Notes: generated from the letters alone by a model not told the origin. Shown: positions 9,014 to 17,264, counted from the first letter of the stretch. The stretch is 38,285 nt of DNA from an uncultured Clostridia bacterium (GCA_947629895.1 CANRFP010000003.1:1-38285); one strand, 5' to 3'. A program made the numbers and translations.

Positions 9014-9838
9014 TTATAAGTCTTTTTTGATGATTTTTATAATTTTATCTGTTACATCTTCTTTTTGGTGCTGTTTCCACCAGCAGTAAGCCAAATAGGC
9101 AACGCCACAAATTATGAACACAATTGAAAGCACTTGTGACACTCTTAGCGCACCCAAATATAGGCTGTCAGTTCGCAGGCCCTCAATCCATGCTCTGCCA
9201 ATGCCATAGAAAATTAGATAGAAGGCAAACAGTATGCCATTGTTTTTGAAGTCTGCTCTGTAAAGCATGGCGATGAGAATCCAAAACGAGACAAAGTTCC
9301 AAAGGCTTTCATAAAAGAAGGTTGCCAAATGCCAACTGCTTGTTGCATCAATATAAACCGCGAATGGAAACCACTGCATGCTTGGGTTTGTGACTTCATA
9401 GCCATAGGCCTCTTGATTGAAGAAGTTTCCCCAGCGGCCAAGTGATTGCGAAATTATGAGAGCAGGGGCAATAACATCGGCAAGAGCGAGAAGATTTTTT
9501 TTGTGAATTAGGCAATACAAAATCACGCCAAGTGCACCGCCAATAAGCCCGCCATAAAATCCAAGCCCGCCTTCCCAAATTTTGAATATGTCCACAAAGT
9601 TTTTGTAATTTTCAAGTTTAAACAAAACATAATAAATTCGCGCGCCAATTATCGCCAGCGGAATAACATAGCAGGCAAGGGTGAGAATGTCCTCTTTTTT
9701 TAAGCCTCTTTTTTTGGCGAACACCATTGCAAGCACAACGCCCAATAAATAAGAAAGGGCACTTGTTATGCCGTAAAAATAGATTTTGTGTCCAAAAAGC
9801 ATAAAACCATTTGGAATTGAGAGCAAACTGTCAGTCAT
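9014..9838 (-). CDS. lgt: Prolipoprotein diacylglyceryl transferase Lgt
   Basis: A 274-residue membrane enzyme that attaches diacylglycerol from phosphatidylglycerol to the lipobox cysteine of prolipoproteins. The Lgt signature GRWGNFFNQEAYG is intact, as are the early YGITSALSYLLG helix and the GLGFYGGLIGG segment with its conserved Tyr-Gly-Gly. About seven membrane helices are visible. The ATG at 9838 is chosen because GAGG lies 5 nt upstream; the GTG at 9844 would abut that site. A strong promoter precedes it. Confidence 0.96.
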   Translation of the reverse strand: MTDSLLSIPNGFMLFGHKIYFYGITSALSYLLGVVLAMVFAKKRGLKKEDILTLACYVIPLAIIGARIYYVLFKLENYKNFVDIFKIWEGGLGFYGGLIGGALGVILYCLIHKKNLLALADVIAPALIISQSLGRWGNFFNQEAYGYEVTNPSMQWFPFAVYIDATSSWHLATFFYESLWNFVSFWILIAMLYRADFKNNGILFAFYLIFYGIGRAWIEGLRTDSLYLGALRVSQVLSIVFIICGVAYLAYCWWKQHQKEDVTDKIIKIIKKDL

Positions 9839-9861
9839 ACACACCTCAATATTATATGCCT

Positions 9862-9890
9862 AGTATAAACATTTTTAACCAAGAAGTCAA
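9862..9890 (-). promoter_or_regulatory. Sigma-A promoter of lgt
   Basis: On the minus strand, TTGACT (9890-9885), a 17-nt spacer and TATACT (9867-9862), followed by a short leader with GAGG before the lgt ATG at 9838. Confidence 0.75.
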
Positions 9891-9913
9891 CAAAGTCAGC
9901 AAGAAAGCCAAAT

Positions 9914-9942
9914 AAAAAAGACGCTTAAAGCGGCGTCTTTTA
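9914..9942 (-). terminator. Intrinsic terminator after the Rho-like gene
   Basis: AAAAGACGC and GCGTCTTTT form a stem at about 9916-9941 with a short loop. Read on the minus strand a T-run follows. It overlaps the last codons of the Rho-like gene. Confidence 0.8.
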
Positions 9943-11118
9943 CAAATCAATTTTTTGAGAAACTTTGTAGATTGTTGATATGTATGTTTGGTCAAACATA
10001 TCGCTGTCATCAAGAGTTGTGAACAGAGTTGTGTGTTTGTGCATTTTGCCAGCTTTTGCCAAGCAAACAATTTTTTTGATAAGTTCAACAGCCATTTCTG
10101 TGTGCCCCATCAAAGCCTTTGTGTTGTTTTTAAAAGCAAAATCTATTCCGTTTGCCAAAGTTGTGACATCTTGCACAAAAATTGCAACATTTTTGCCTTG
10201 TTGTTGAAGGCGGGTGACATGGTCTATGAATGTTTTAACAACTTCATAAGTTTCAAAAGGTTTGTTGTCATATTTAATCAAAAATGCATTGTTGAAGCCA
10301 AGTGATTGAAGGTCAATAAAATCTTCATACATAACATTTGGAATGCAAGCGAGGGTGATTATGCCTTCTTTTTTCATTTTTGACAGCAAATTTTCAATTT
10401 TTTCAATGTTTTTTGTGAATTTTTCTTGTTTTAGGATATATCTTCCGCCAAGCACTATGTTATATCCGGCAAGTTTTGTTGTTGGAACGTCAAGGGCATA
10501 TTCATTGTTTGTTTCAACATATTTTTCTGCATCTTGATAGTTGATTTTTTTAATTTCGTCAAGCACATATTCTTTTTCGGAATTCATCAGCACTGCAATT
10601 CCACTCACATAGTCATTTGGAACAATTCGAGCATCCAATTCTTTTTGAATTAAAATGTGTTTGCCATTGTCTTGACTCACCAAATACAAACTGCTGTCAG
10701 AATTTTCTCTTACAATTCCGCGAACTTCCATTGGCTGCAAATGCTTTTCAACAATCGATTTTTCAGCTTGTTTAAACGCAACCGCTTTTGGTTTTGTGGA
10801 CGTTGCGCCTTGTTGATTTGTTTTTAATGTGTAGTCCCTGCCTGTTATTTGTGAAAGTTCTGCCAAAATACCTTCAATATTGCTGAGTTCTTTGTAAGGG
10901 CGGCCTTGCCTCATTGGAATTGGCTTCAACTCTTCGCCGGAAATTATTTTGTCCATAACAATTGTTATGTGGTCATTTCTCTTTAATGTGGTTGGTGAAG
11001 CATCGCCAAAAACTCTTGCCAAAGCACGCAGTTCATAAATTCCTAAACTTTCAACCAAAGATAAGCATGCTTGTTCGGTTTTTGTGAGGTTCTTGTATTC
11101 ATAGTTTGGTTTCGTCAT
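9940..11118 (-). CDS. Rho-like protein lacking the ATPase P-loop (degenerate Rho paralogue)
   Basis: A 392-residue cytoplasmic protein laid out like transcription terminator Rho (E. coli Rho is 419). Residues ~24-60 resemble the Rho N-terminal helical domain. Residues ~130-195 resemble the RNA-binding cold-shock fold (EVRGIVREN, then DARIVPNDYVSGIAVL). Residues ~210-392 follow the RecA-like core: GKNVAIFVQDVTTLANGID (308-326) aligns with Rho GKDVIILLDSITRLARAYN. The next segments, from KALMGHTE to TTLFTTL and the final KIDL, follow the Rho order. The Walker A is gone: the aligned stretch reads IVLGGRYILKQEKF. The Walker B Asp aligns with Gln, and the R-loop tail is absent. It is therefore unlikely to hydrolyse ATP. 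The ATG has an AAGGAGA site 6 nt upstream. Function unknown; possibly a regulator or antagonist of true Rho or another RNA-binding factor. Confidence 0.7.
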   Translation of the reverse strand: MTKPNYEYKNLTKTEQACLSLVESLGIYELRALARVFGDASPTTLKRNDHITIVMDKIISGEELKPIPMRQGRPYKELSNIEGILAELSQITGRDYTLKTNQQGATSTKPKAVAFKQAEKSIVEKHLQPMEVRGIVRENSDSSLYLVSQDNGKHILIQKELDARIVPNDYVSGIAVLMNSEKEYVLDEIKKINYQDAEKYVETNNEYALDVPTTKLAGYNIVLGGRYILKQEKFTKNIEKIENLLSKMKKEGIITLACIPNVMYEDFIDLQSLGFNNAFLIKYDNKPFETYEVVKTFIDHVTRLQQQGKNVAIFVQDVTTLANGIDFAFKNNTKALMGHTEMAVELIKKIVCLAKAGKMHKHTTLFTTLDDSDMFDQTYISTIYKVSQKIDL

Positions 11119-11149
11119 AAAATTCTCCTTAGTAAACTTAATCGAAATT

Positions 11150-11179
11150 AGTATAACATAAACAATCGTTAAATATCAA
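11150..11179 (-). promoter_or_regulatory. Sigma-A promoter of the Rho-like gene
   Basis: On the minus strand, TTGATA (11179-11174), an 18-nt spacer and TATACT (11155-11150), giving a leader of about 25 nt. It points away from the rnpB promoter. Confidence 0.6.
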
Positions 11180-11249
11180 CCAAGTTTACAAAATTTTTAA
11201 AAAGTAAATTAAAAACAAACAAAATTGCGCTTTTTTTGCCTTATTCCTA

Positions 11250-11278
11250 TTGATTTCTTTGCGAAATTGTGCTATAAT
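11250..11278 (+). promoter_or_regulatory. Sigma-A promoter of rnpB
   Basis: TTGATT at 11250-11255, a 17-nt spacer and TATAAT at 11273-11278. Transcription would start near 11285, exactly at the 5' strand of the terminal RNase P helix. Confidence 0.85.
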
Positions 11279-11284
11279 TTTTCC

Positions 11285-11627
11285 GTCAGTTGAACAGATG
11301 GTCGCTGCGTGTCTATGGTGGGCACGGAGAGGAAAGTCCGAGCATCAAAAGAACAGAGTGCCAGTTAACGGCTGGTGAAGGTGACTTCAAGGACAGTGCA
11401 ACAGAAATAGACTGCCATTGAAAAATGGTGATGGTGGAAAGGTAGGGTAAGAGCCTACCGAGCGATTGGCAACAACCGCTGCTCTGTAAACCCCACTCGA
11501 TGCAAGGTTAAGTTTGGAAACATGTGTGTTCTTTCACTTCCAACAAAAGCACCGCTTGAACTTGTTGGCAACAGCAAGGCTGGATAGATGACCATCCAAT
11601 ACAGAACTCGGCTTATGGTCAACTGAC
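11285..11627 (+). ncRNA. rnpB: RNase P RNA
   Basis: The catalytic RNA that trims the 5' leader of precursor tRNAs. Hallmarks are GAGGAAAGTCCGAGC near 11329 and ACAGAACTCGGCTTATGGTC near 11601. The 5' end GTCAGTTGA pairs with TCAACTGAC at 11619-11627, closing the terminal helix. Further helices such as GGTAGGGTAAGAGCCTACC near 11442 fit the class. Length about 343 nt. Its own promoter and terminator flank it. Confidence 0.95.
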
Positions 11628-11628
11628 A

Positions 11629-11650
11629 GCACCTTTTCAGGTGTTTTTTT
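11629..11650 (+). terminator. Intrinsic terminator of rnpB
   Basis: CACCT and AGGTG form a short stem with a TTTC loop, followed by seven T residues (11644-11650). The following 11651-11850 stretch is very AT-rich with scattered TTGACA boxes and no gene. Confidence 0.8.
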
Positions 11651-11902
11651 ATTGCGCTTATTTTTGCAGAGAAAATTGAAAATTGCAAAAAATTCAAAAA
11701 AAATAAGGAAAAATCACAAAAAAAGTGCAAAAAAATGCTTATTTTTACTTAATTTTTAATATTTTTTTGTGTTTAGACAATTTTTTTGGGCTGAGTTTTT
11801 GTTTTGTTGTTTTGACAAAAAAAATCATTTTTTGACAAGTTTATTTTTCCATGTTTTTGCTCTTCTGTCTCAAAAAAAGTAAAATTGGATTAGGAGAAAA
11901 AT

Positions 11903-12697
11903 ATGGCAAGAAAAATTGTTGTCACAAGTGGAAAGGGTGGCGTTGGAAAAACAACCGTTTGTGCAAATTTGGGGGTCTATCTTTCAAGGCTTGGATTTAG
12001 GACTGTTCTTATTGACATGGACATTGGGCTGAACAACTTGGATGTTATCATGGGGCTTGAAAGGCAGGTGATTTTTGATGTCACGGATGTGGTGAGTGGG
12101 AAATGTAGGGTGAGGCAGGCACTTTTGCAGGACCCCAATTTTCCTTCTTTGTATCTTTTGCCCTCTTCGCACACTTACAGTTCAAGCAAAATTTCTGGCG
12201 AGCACATAAAAAACATAATTGACATTATTGACCATTCTTTTGATTACATTTTGATTGATTGCCCTGCTGGCGTTGAGGCAGGTTTCCAACGGGCGGTGTA
12301 TCCCGCAAACGAGGCGCTTGTTGTGGTGACGCCACATCTTTCAAGTATAAGAGATGCCGACAAAGTTGTTGGGCTTTTGTCCAACTTTAATCTTGAAAGC
12401 AAGGGGCTTGTCATCAACAGAATGAGGGGCGACCTTTTGCTTTCGGGTGAGATGATGAACATTGAAAGCATTGTCAAATCCATGAACATTCCTCTTCTTG
12501 GCGTTATCCCAGAAGATGACTGCGTTGGCAAACTTTCAAGTGACGGAAGGATTATGCTGGATGGCGAAAGCGCCAGAGCGTTTACACTTCTTTCGGAAAA
12601 TATTCACAATGGCTGCAAAAAAATCTATGATTGCACCTACAAATATCGCGGATTTTTTGGCTATTTTAAAAGAAATCTCAAAAAAATTGTGGATTAG
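11903..12697 (+). CDS. minD: Septum site-determining ATPase MinD
   Basis: A 264-residue ParA/MinD-type ATPase that binds membrane as an ATP dimer and positions the division inhibitor MinC. The deviant Walker A KGGVGKTT is at residues ~10-17, with switch residues in IDMDIGLNNLD and Walker B in YILIDCPAGVE. The C-terminal stretch YRGFFGYFKRNLKKIVD is the amphipathic membrane-targeting helix. An AGGAG site lies 6 nt before the ATG. A weak promoter is possible (TTGCTC at 11857, TAAAAT at 11880). The MinE-like gene follows after 9 nt. No minC is in the window. Confidence 0.95.
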   Translation: MARKIVVTSGKGGVGKTTVCANLGVYLSRLGFRTVLIDMDIGLNNLDVIMGLERQVIFDVTDVVSGKCRVRQALLQDPNFPSLYLLPSSHTYSSSKISGEHIKNIIDIIDHSFDYILIDCPAGVEAGFQRAVYPANEALVVVTPHLSSIRDADKVVGLLSNFNLESKGLVINRMRGDLLLSGEMMNIESIVKSMNIPLLGVIPEDDCVGKLSSDGRIMLDGESARAFTLLSENIHNGCKKIYDCTYKYRGFFGYFKRNLKKIVD

Positions 12698-12706
12698 GAG
12701 GCTGAT

Positions 12707-12922
12707 ATGGACAGATTGGAAGAACTTTTGGTGAAAGACAAATTCTCAAACATATCACAGGTGGCAGAAATTTTGAAAGAAGAATTTTTGCCAATCGCAA
12801 AAAACTTTTTCCTTTTGGGAGGAGATGTTGTTGTGCGATATAAAAGAGAGGGTGCGGGCTATATTTTCAACATTGAAGTGCCAGCAACGAGAATAAAACC
12901 ATTTGGGAATAGAATTGTCTAA
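12707..12922 (+). CDS. minE: Short MinE-like protein (topological specificity domain only)
   Basis: A 71-residue protein. From about residue 17 onward (VAEILKEEFLPIAKNFFLL, then GGDVVVRYKREGAGYIFNIE and VPATRIK) it follows the C-terminal dimerisation/topological domain of MinE: a helix, then alternating beta strands with the charged KRE turn. The N-terminal part is only ~16 residues and lacks the AKERLQ-type anti-MinCD helix of E. coli MinE (88 residues). The adjacent minD with 9-nt spacing and an AGGAGG site supports the assignment. Whether it can stimulate MinD ATPase is open. Confidence 0.7.
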   Translation: MDRLEELLVKDKFSNISQVAEILKEEFLPIAKNFFLLGGDVVVRYKREGAGYIFNIEVPATRIKPFGNRIV

Positions 12923-13020
12923 TATATGATGTTTTTTAAGGCACAAAGAGGTGGCGGCAAGATTTTTTATGCTCGATTGGGGGTGTGACCGGCGATTGAA
13001 AAAATATTATGAAGGAGGGG

Positions 13021-13049
13021 TTGACAAGACGGATAAGATGTTATATAAT
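13021..13049 (+). promoter_or_regulatory. Strong sigma-A promoter for the orphan membrane protein
   Basis: Consensus TTGACA at 13021-13026, a 17-nt spacer and consensus TATAAT at 13044-13049. An AGGAGGG ribosome site follows at 13061. This is the best-matching promoter and ribosome-site pair in the window. Confidence 0.85.
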
Positions 13050-13071
13050 ATGAACATAATAGGAGGGAAAT

Positions 13072-13668
13072 ATGAATCCATACAGATTTTTATCAAAGTT
13101 TTTAAAAGGTGTTACTGTTGCAGTACCATTGTTGCTATATGGAGGAGGGCTGACTTCTTTTTGGGTTCCTTGCTCTCTTGCAGGAGGTAATGCAGATAAA
13201 GCTGTTGACAATTTTGCTCAAACAGAAATTTTCCAAGAATTAAAAGCAGAAGATGAAGCCGCATTGGATGCCATGAAAAAAGATTTGGATATTGCGCAAG
13301 AAAAGCAGGAAAAAGGCGAAATATCACTTAGAACTTACTTGGACATGAAATATGATTATGACCAAAAATTAGAAAATGTAAATTCTAGGGAATACATTGT
13401 TTCTGCGATGGAAAAATATGACAGAAACAGTTATGATGATTATAAAAATGCGGACGAAGCGTGGACAGTTTGTGCAATACTTGGAGCAATGTACACAACA
13501 GGCGGTTGTGCGTGCACAATTGCTTTTGCAGCTAATGTTGTAAAAGATTTTTGGTTTGATATTGATTACATGTATGATGGAATGGCTGAAGCATATGATG
13601 AAAAAAAGAATGCGGGAAAGAAAGAGGTCAAAGAAAACTATAAAGAAACAAAAGAGTTGGGCGAGTGA
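13072..13668 (+). CDS. Orphan membrane-associated protein, unknown function
   Basis: A 198-residue protein I do not recognise. Residues ~11-36 are a hydrophobic segment (FLKGVTVAVPLLLYGGGL) that could be a signal or anchor. The following Cys (FWVPCSLAGG) does not fit a lipobox. A charged helical region (~40-125, rich in Glu, Lys and Asp) leads to a second hydrophobic segment (~128-155) with closely spaced cysteines (GGCAC). An aromatic DFWFDIDYMYDGM stretch and a charged tail end the protein. It is a single-gene transcript with near-consensus promoter, AGGAGG ribosome site and its own terminator, so it is probably highly expressed. Confidence 0.75.
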   Translation: MNPYRFLSKFLKGVTVAVPLLLYGGGLTSFWVPCSLAGGNADKAVDNFAQTEIFQELKAEDEAALDAMKKDLDIAQEKQEKGEISLRTYLDMKYDYDQKLENVNSREYIVSAMEKYDRNSYDDYKNADEAWTVCAILGAMYTTGGCACTIAFAANVVKDFWFDIDYMYDGMAEAYDEKKNAGKKEVKENYKETKELGE

Positions 13669-13680
13669 CCCAACTTTTTT
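13655..13680 (+). terminator. Intrinsic terminator of the orphan membrane protein gene
   Basis: AGTTGGG (13655-13661) pairs with CCCAACT (13669-13675) across a 7-nt loop that contains the stop codon; a T-run follows to 13680. Confidence 0.85.
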
Positions 13681-13708
13681 ATTTTGATAAAAATTTTAAT
13701 AGGGCGAT

Positions 13709-14557
13709 TTAGGCTCTTTTTTCAAAATACACCAAGCCATAGCAGTCTGGGCCGGCGTGAACGCCAACAACGCAGCCGATTTCATGAATGTGAGTGTTGT
13801 TTTTATCAATGCCAAGTTTTTCGGCGTTTTCATCCAAAAATTTGGTGATTAAACTTGGGTTTGCAGAATGCCCAAAATAGATTGGATAATTGCGGTCTCT
13901 TTTGTTTGCACATTCAACCAAAAATTCATTTGCAGCCTTTTCGCCGCGTTTTTTGGCTATGGTGTTCACTTTTCCGCCATCCAGGCTGATGATTGGTTTT
14001 ATGTTCAAAACAGAAGCCGCAAAATAACTTGCGTTGCCCAATCTTCCGCCAAGTTTAAGATATTTTAAATCGCCGATAACAGCCACCAAATGCACTTTGG
14101 ACTTTAAGTCCTCAAGATAGTCAACAACTTGCTTTGGAGTGGCATTTTTGTGCGATTTAATGTATTTTACAAGTTCCACAATGATTGCGCCTTCTGCAAA
14201 AGTGGTTACGCGGCTGTCACAAATGTGCACATTTTTCATTTTCAAGTTGTCAACCGCATTTTTTGCGTGGGCGATTGTGCCGGCAAGGTCAGAGGGAATC
14301 ACAATGGTCAGCACAAACCAATCCTCTTTGTTCACATATGGGGTGAGGGCGGTTTCAAATTTAAACTGATTTGGTTGGCTGGTTTTTGGAATGATGCCTG
14401 TTGATTTTAATTTCTTATAAAATTGGTCGGCTGGCATTCCCTCAGGAAAAAGTTCGCCGCCAAAATTGACTTCGATTGGCAATATGGTTATGTCATTTTC
14501 TTCTGCAAATTCTTCTGGCATATCCACAGAGGCTTCTGTGATTATTTTGTAATTCAT
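13709..14557 (-). CDS. DegV-family fatty-acid-binding protein (FakB-like)
   Basis: A 282-residue cytoplasmic protein. N-terminal IITEASVDMPEE matches the DegV opening (usually DSTxDLP), followed by ILPIEVNFGGELFPEGMPAD. KTSQPNQFKF is the conserved Thr-Ser-Gln-Pro segment and LKYLKLGGRLGN is the second signature. DegV/FakB proteins hold a fatty acid whose carboxylate is phosphorylated by FakA for phospholipid synthesis. The ATG at 14557 has AAGGAG 7 nt upstream; an upstream ATG at 14572 lies before that site. Monocistronic by layout. Confidence 0.92.
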   Translation of the reverse strand: MNYKIITEASVDMPEEFAEENDITILPIEVNFGGELFPEGMPADQFYKKLKSTGIIPKTSQPNQFKFETALTPYVNKEDWFVLTIVIPSDLAGTIAHAKNAVDNLKMKNVHICDSRVTTFAEGAIIVELVKYIKSHKNATPKQVVDYLEDLKSKVHLVAVIGDLKYLKLGGRLGNASYFAASVLNIKPIISLDGGKVNTIAKKRGEKAANEFLVECANKRDRNYPIYFGHSANPSLITKFLDENAEKLGIDKNNTHIHEIGCVVGVHAGPDCYGLVYFEKRA

Positions 14558-14643
14558 AAAAAACTCCTTCATTCACTATTGTAGCAAATGAGGGAGGAAA
14601 AAATCAAATTTTTGTTGTATTTTACTTAAAATTTTTGAATTTG

Positions 14644-16329
14644 TTAATTTCGTTTGAACAGTTGGTTGGTTAAATTGTAGGAAAGTGCAACCACAACCAA
14701 ATAATACACAAGCGAAATATAGAAGTTTCCGTGGGCATATAGGGCGGTTTTTAAGAAGCCTGTTGCCATTGTTCCTCCGCCAAGGAAAGAGGTGATGTCG
14801 GCATGAATGAATGGCAGGAAGCAATAAACAAGCGAGCCATTTAAGAATATGTTGCAAATTGTGGCAAGGGCAAATATGAGAAGCGAAATTCCAAACATAA
14901 GGTCAAATCTTCTGGACAAGTTCATCAAGAAGATTGTTAAAATTGCATAGAAAATTGCTTGGAGTTCATATCCTAAAACTTTTATCAGCAAGAACAAAAA
15001 TGGGTGAATGGTGTAAGCAGAAGTGGTGTTGAACACTGCCAAAATGCTGTTTGATAGGCTTGGATAGAAGATGAGGGCGCCGAGAAGAATGGAAATTGTG
15101 TATACTGTCATCATGAAGCCTGTCACAAAAACTATCGCAGTGAATTTGCCTGCAAAGGTTTGTCTGTAAGTGACGTCTTGTGACAAAATCACATCCATTT
15201 TGCCGTTTCTTCTGTCGCGACCAAAAAGTTTGTAGGCGCAGAATATTCCAAAAATGATGTTCATAAAGCCGATTATGCTGATTATGAAATATGTGTGGTC
15301 ATAAGCGGATTCGGCATAGGAGGCAATGTTGAAGTTTAAAGGCTCTTGATATTTTGTGTAAGCAACGCTTGTGTCTTTGAGGAAAAATTTAATTTTTGAA
15401 AGTTTAACGTTTTGATTTTCGGTGTTTATGCTGTCAAAGCCATATAGGTTTTTTAAATCTCCAAAATGGTTGGTAAGCATGAGTTCCAATTCAAAAACAA
15501 CGCCATTTTTTGCGCTTTCGCAGGTGAGTTTGTAGTTGGTGATATAACTTTTCATCTTTCCAATGTCATTTTTGTCAGAAGAAGTTTTGTTTGTTGTGTG
15601 TAAGGTTGATATTGCATTTTGAATGTTTGTCAATTTGGTTGAAACGTCAGTTATGTAAATTTTCTTTATTTCGTCAAGTTTTGCTGTGTCAAAAGAAACT
15701 CGATTTGGCGAAATGTTTTGCAACCTATTGAAGTTTCCAAAATTGGCGTCATCTGCAAGGGTGTCAAATGCCTCAGTGTTTGATTTCTTGGCTGTTTCTG
15801 TGAAGAATTTGGATAACGCTTCAAGTTCGGAAAATTGCGCTTTGGTGAAAAACAACTGATTTTTAAATTTTTCCGCCGATTTGTATTTTTCAACAAGTTC
15901 GGCAAGACTTTGCGAGCCACTGTTTAACAATTTTCTGGCGGTTGCTTCATCAATGCTGCCATATTGTCCGGGGATTCTGTAGGTTGTAATTCTTTGTTTT
16001 AGGTTTGAAAATGTGTTTTTTATGGTGTTGATGGTGTCTAAATCCGTTTTTTCATCTTTGGCTGTTTGGATGAAGGCGGCGGCATCTTCATAAAGTTGAT
16101 TCAGTTTATTTTGAGTGTCAAGTTCTTCGTTGTTTGAAACAAAATTTTGATAAACTGCATCAATGGAATTTCCGGCAATGGATGCTTCATATAAAGGCGT
16201 GGTTGGGATTTTTACAACAAGCCCAACAATAAGCATAATGACAAAAACCGCAATCATGGTTGTGATTGTGAATGGGTTTGCCACTAGGCGCTTAAAGTCG
16301 TATGCTGCAATTTTAAAAATCTTTTTCAA
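14644..16329 (-). CDS. ABC-2-type transporter permease with large extracytoplasmic insert
   Basis: A 561-residue permease. The first membrane helix (~20-42) follows KIAAYDFKRLVANPF. A long, mostly helical, soluble stretch (~45-335) comes next, then five more membrane helices from ~340 to the end (for example FIISIIGFMNIIFGIFCAYKL... region and the GKFTAIVFVTGFMMTVYTI helix). The cytosolic link LFGRDRRNGKMDVILSQDVT is typical of ABC-2 exporters. The start is TTG at 16329, supported by AGGAGG 7 nt upstream and a 4-nt overlap (TTGA) with the ATPase gene stop. It forms an exporter with that ATPase; cargo unknown. Confidence 0.85.
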   Translation of the reverse strand: MKKIFKIAAYDFKRLVANPFTITTMIAVFVIMLIVGLVVKIPTTPLYEASIAGNSIDAVYQNFVSNNEELDTQNKLNQLYEDAAAFIQTAKDEKTDLDTINTIKNTFSNLKQRITTYRIPGQYGSIDEATARKLLNSGSQSLAELVEKYKSAEKFKNQLFFTKAQFSELEALSKFFTETAKKSNTEAFDTLADDANFGNFNRLQNISPNRVSFDTAKLDEIKKIYITDVSTKLTNIQNAISTLHTTNKTSSDKNDIGKMKSYITNYKLTCESAKNGVVFELELMLTNHFGDLKNLYGFDSINTENQNVKLSKIKFFLKDTSVAYTKYQEPLNFNIASYAESAYDHTYFIISIIGFMNIIFGIFCAYKLFGRDRRNGKMDVILSQDVTYRQTFAGKFTAIVFVTGFMMTVYTISILLGALIFYPSLSNSILAVFNTTSAYTIHPFLFLLIKVLGYELQAIFYAILTIFLMNLSRRFDLMFGISLLIFALATICNIFLNGSLVYCFLPFIHADITSFLGGGTMATGFLKTALYAHGNFYISLVYYLVVVALSYNLTNQLFKRN

Positions 16330-17258
16330 GCCTTGTCCTCCTGTTTAAAATAAGGCGTGAGGTTGGCAAAAATCTTGTCCGCCTTTTTGTTGATGTATCC
16401 GGCGCTGTAAACCGCCATATTTCGTTTTGTTATAAATCTGACAATTTGAGCTGTTGTGCGTTCGTCTGCCTCAAACAAAACTCTTTGCCCAAGCAGTTTC
16501 ACTTTTAAAAAGAAGTTTTCCATAATAAGTTTGCCAATATAGTGTGGGTATTTCACTTTCACATAAGCAAAAGATGTTCCGCCAGTGATGTTGTCTGCCT
16601 CTTCCTTGGTCATGGTGTTTTTTATAGCTCTGCTTTCCATGAAAATGAATCTATCACACTCGCTTTCAATTTCTTCAAGTTTTTGAGACGTTATAACCAC
16701 TGCTGTTCCGTTTTTGCGAACTTCGTTTATAAGTTGTTTTATTTGATATAAATTTTGCTTTGGAAGGCTTTTGAAAGGCTCGTCCAAAAGGAGCAATTTT
16801 GGCTTTGTCATAAAGCCGACTGCAAGTGACATGAGTTTCCTTTCAAAATAAGAGAGAAACAACACTTTTGTTTTTGCCTTTTTTTCTAAGCCAAATTTCT
16901 TTAAAGTTTCAAGAATTGTTTCCTTTTTGAAATTTGGATTTAGCATGGCGACATATTTCACGTTTTCATAAACTGACTGATATTTGAAAAATGCAGGAGG
17001 GTCAAAGCAAGTGCTGACCTTTGTTAGAATTTTTTTGTCAAAAAATATATCTTTGCCAAGCAAAAAAACTTGTCCTTGACTTATTGGCAGCGTTCCGGAA
17101 ACGGCTTTTATAAGGCTGGTTTTTCCTGACTTTTTTTCTCCAATAACGCCAACGCATTCGCCTTCATTTATGGTGAGGTTGATGTTTTTGACAAGAAATC
17201 TGTCTTTAATCAAAACTGAAAGATTTTTAACTTCCAAAACAACTTTATTTTCTTCCAT
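16326..17258 (-). CDS. ABC transporter ATP-binding protein
   Basis: About 310 residues. Walker A is GEKKSGKTSL (near residue 41; the usual second Gly/Asn is Lys). Walker B is KLLLLDEPFKSLP, followed by the H-loop-region VVITSQKLEEIE, where Gln stands in place of the usual His. The signature motif is also altered (FLSYFERKLMSLAVGF instead of LSGGQ). The C-terminal ~90 residues are an accessory domain. It drives the permease encoded directly downstream. The start ATG at 17258 is only 6 nt after the promoter -10 box; the protein needs this Met because the fold begins at VLEVKNLSV. Confidence 0.85.
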   Translation of the reverse strand: MEENKVVLEVKNLSVLIKDRFLVKNINLTINEGECVGVIGEKKSGKTSLIKAVSGTLPISQGQVFLLGKDIFFDKKILTKVSTCFDPPAFFKYQSVYENVKYVAMLNPNFKKETILETLKKFGLEKKAKTKVLFLSYFERKLMSLAVGFMTKPKLLLLDEPFKSLPKQNLYQIKQLINEVRKNGTAVVITSQKLEEIESECDRFIFMESRAIKNTMTKEEADNITGGTSFAYVKVKYPHYIGKLIMENFFLKVKLLGQRVLFEADERTTAQIVRFITKRNMAVYSAGYINKKADKIFANLTPYFKQEDKA

Positions 17259-17264
17259 ACACTT

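Noticed and set aside
11651..11900. Further RNA or origin-like element in the AT-rich stretch after rnpB
   Set aside because: Only T-tracts and isolated TTGACA boxes without spaced -10 boxes; no DnaA-box cluster and no stable dyad.
13072..13190. Lipoprotein signal in the orphan membrane protein
   Set aside because: The Cys in FWVPCSLAGG is preceded by Val-Pro and not by a lipobox (Leu-x-Gly/Ala).
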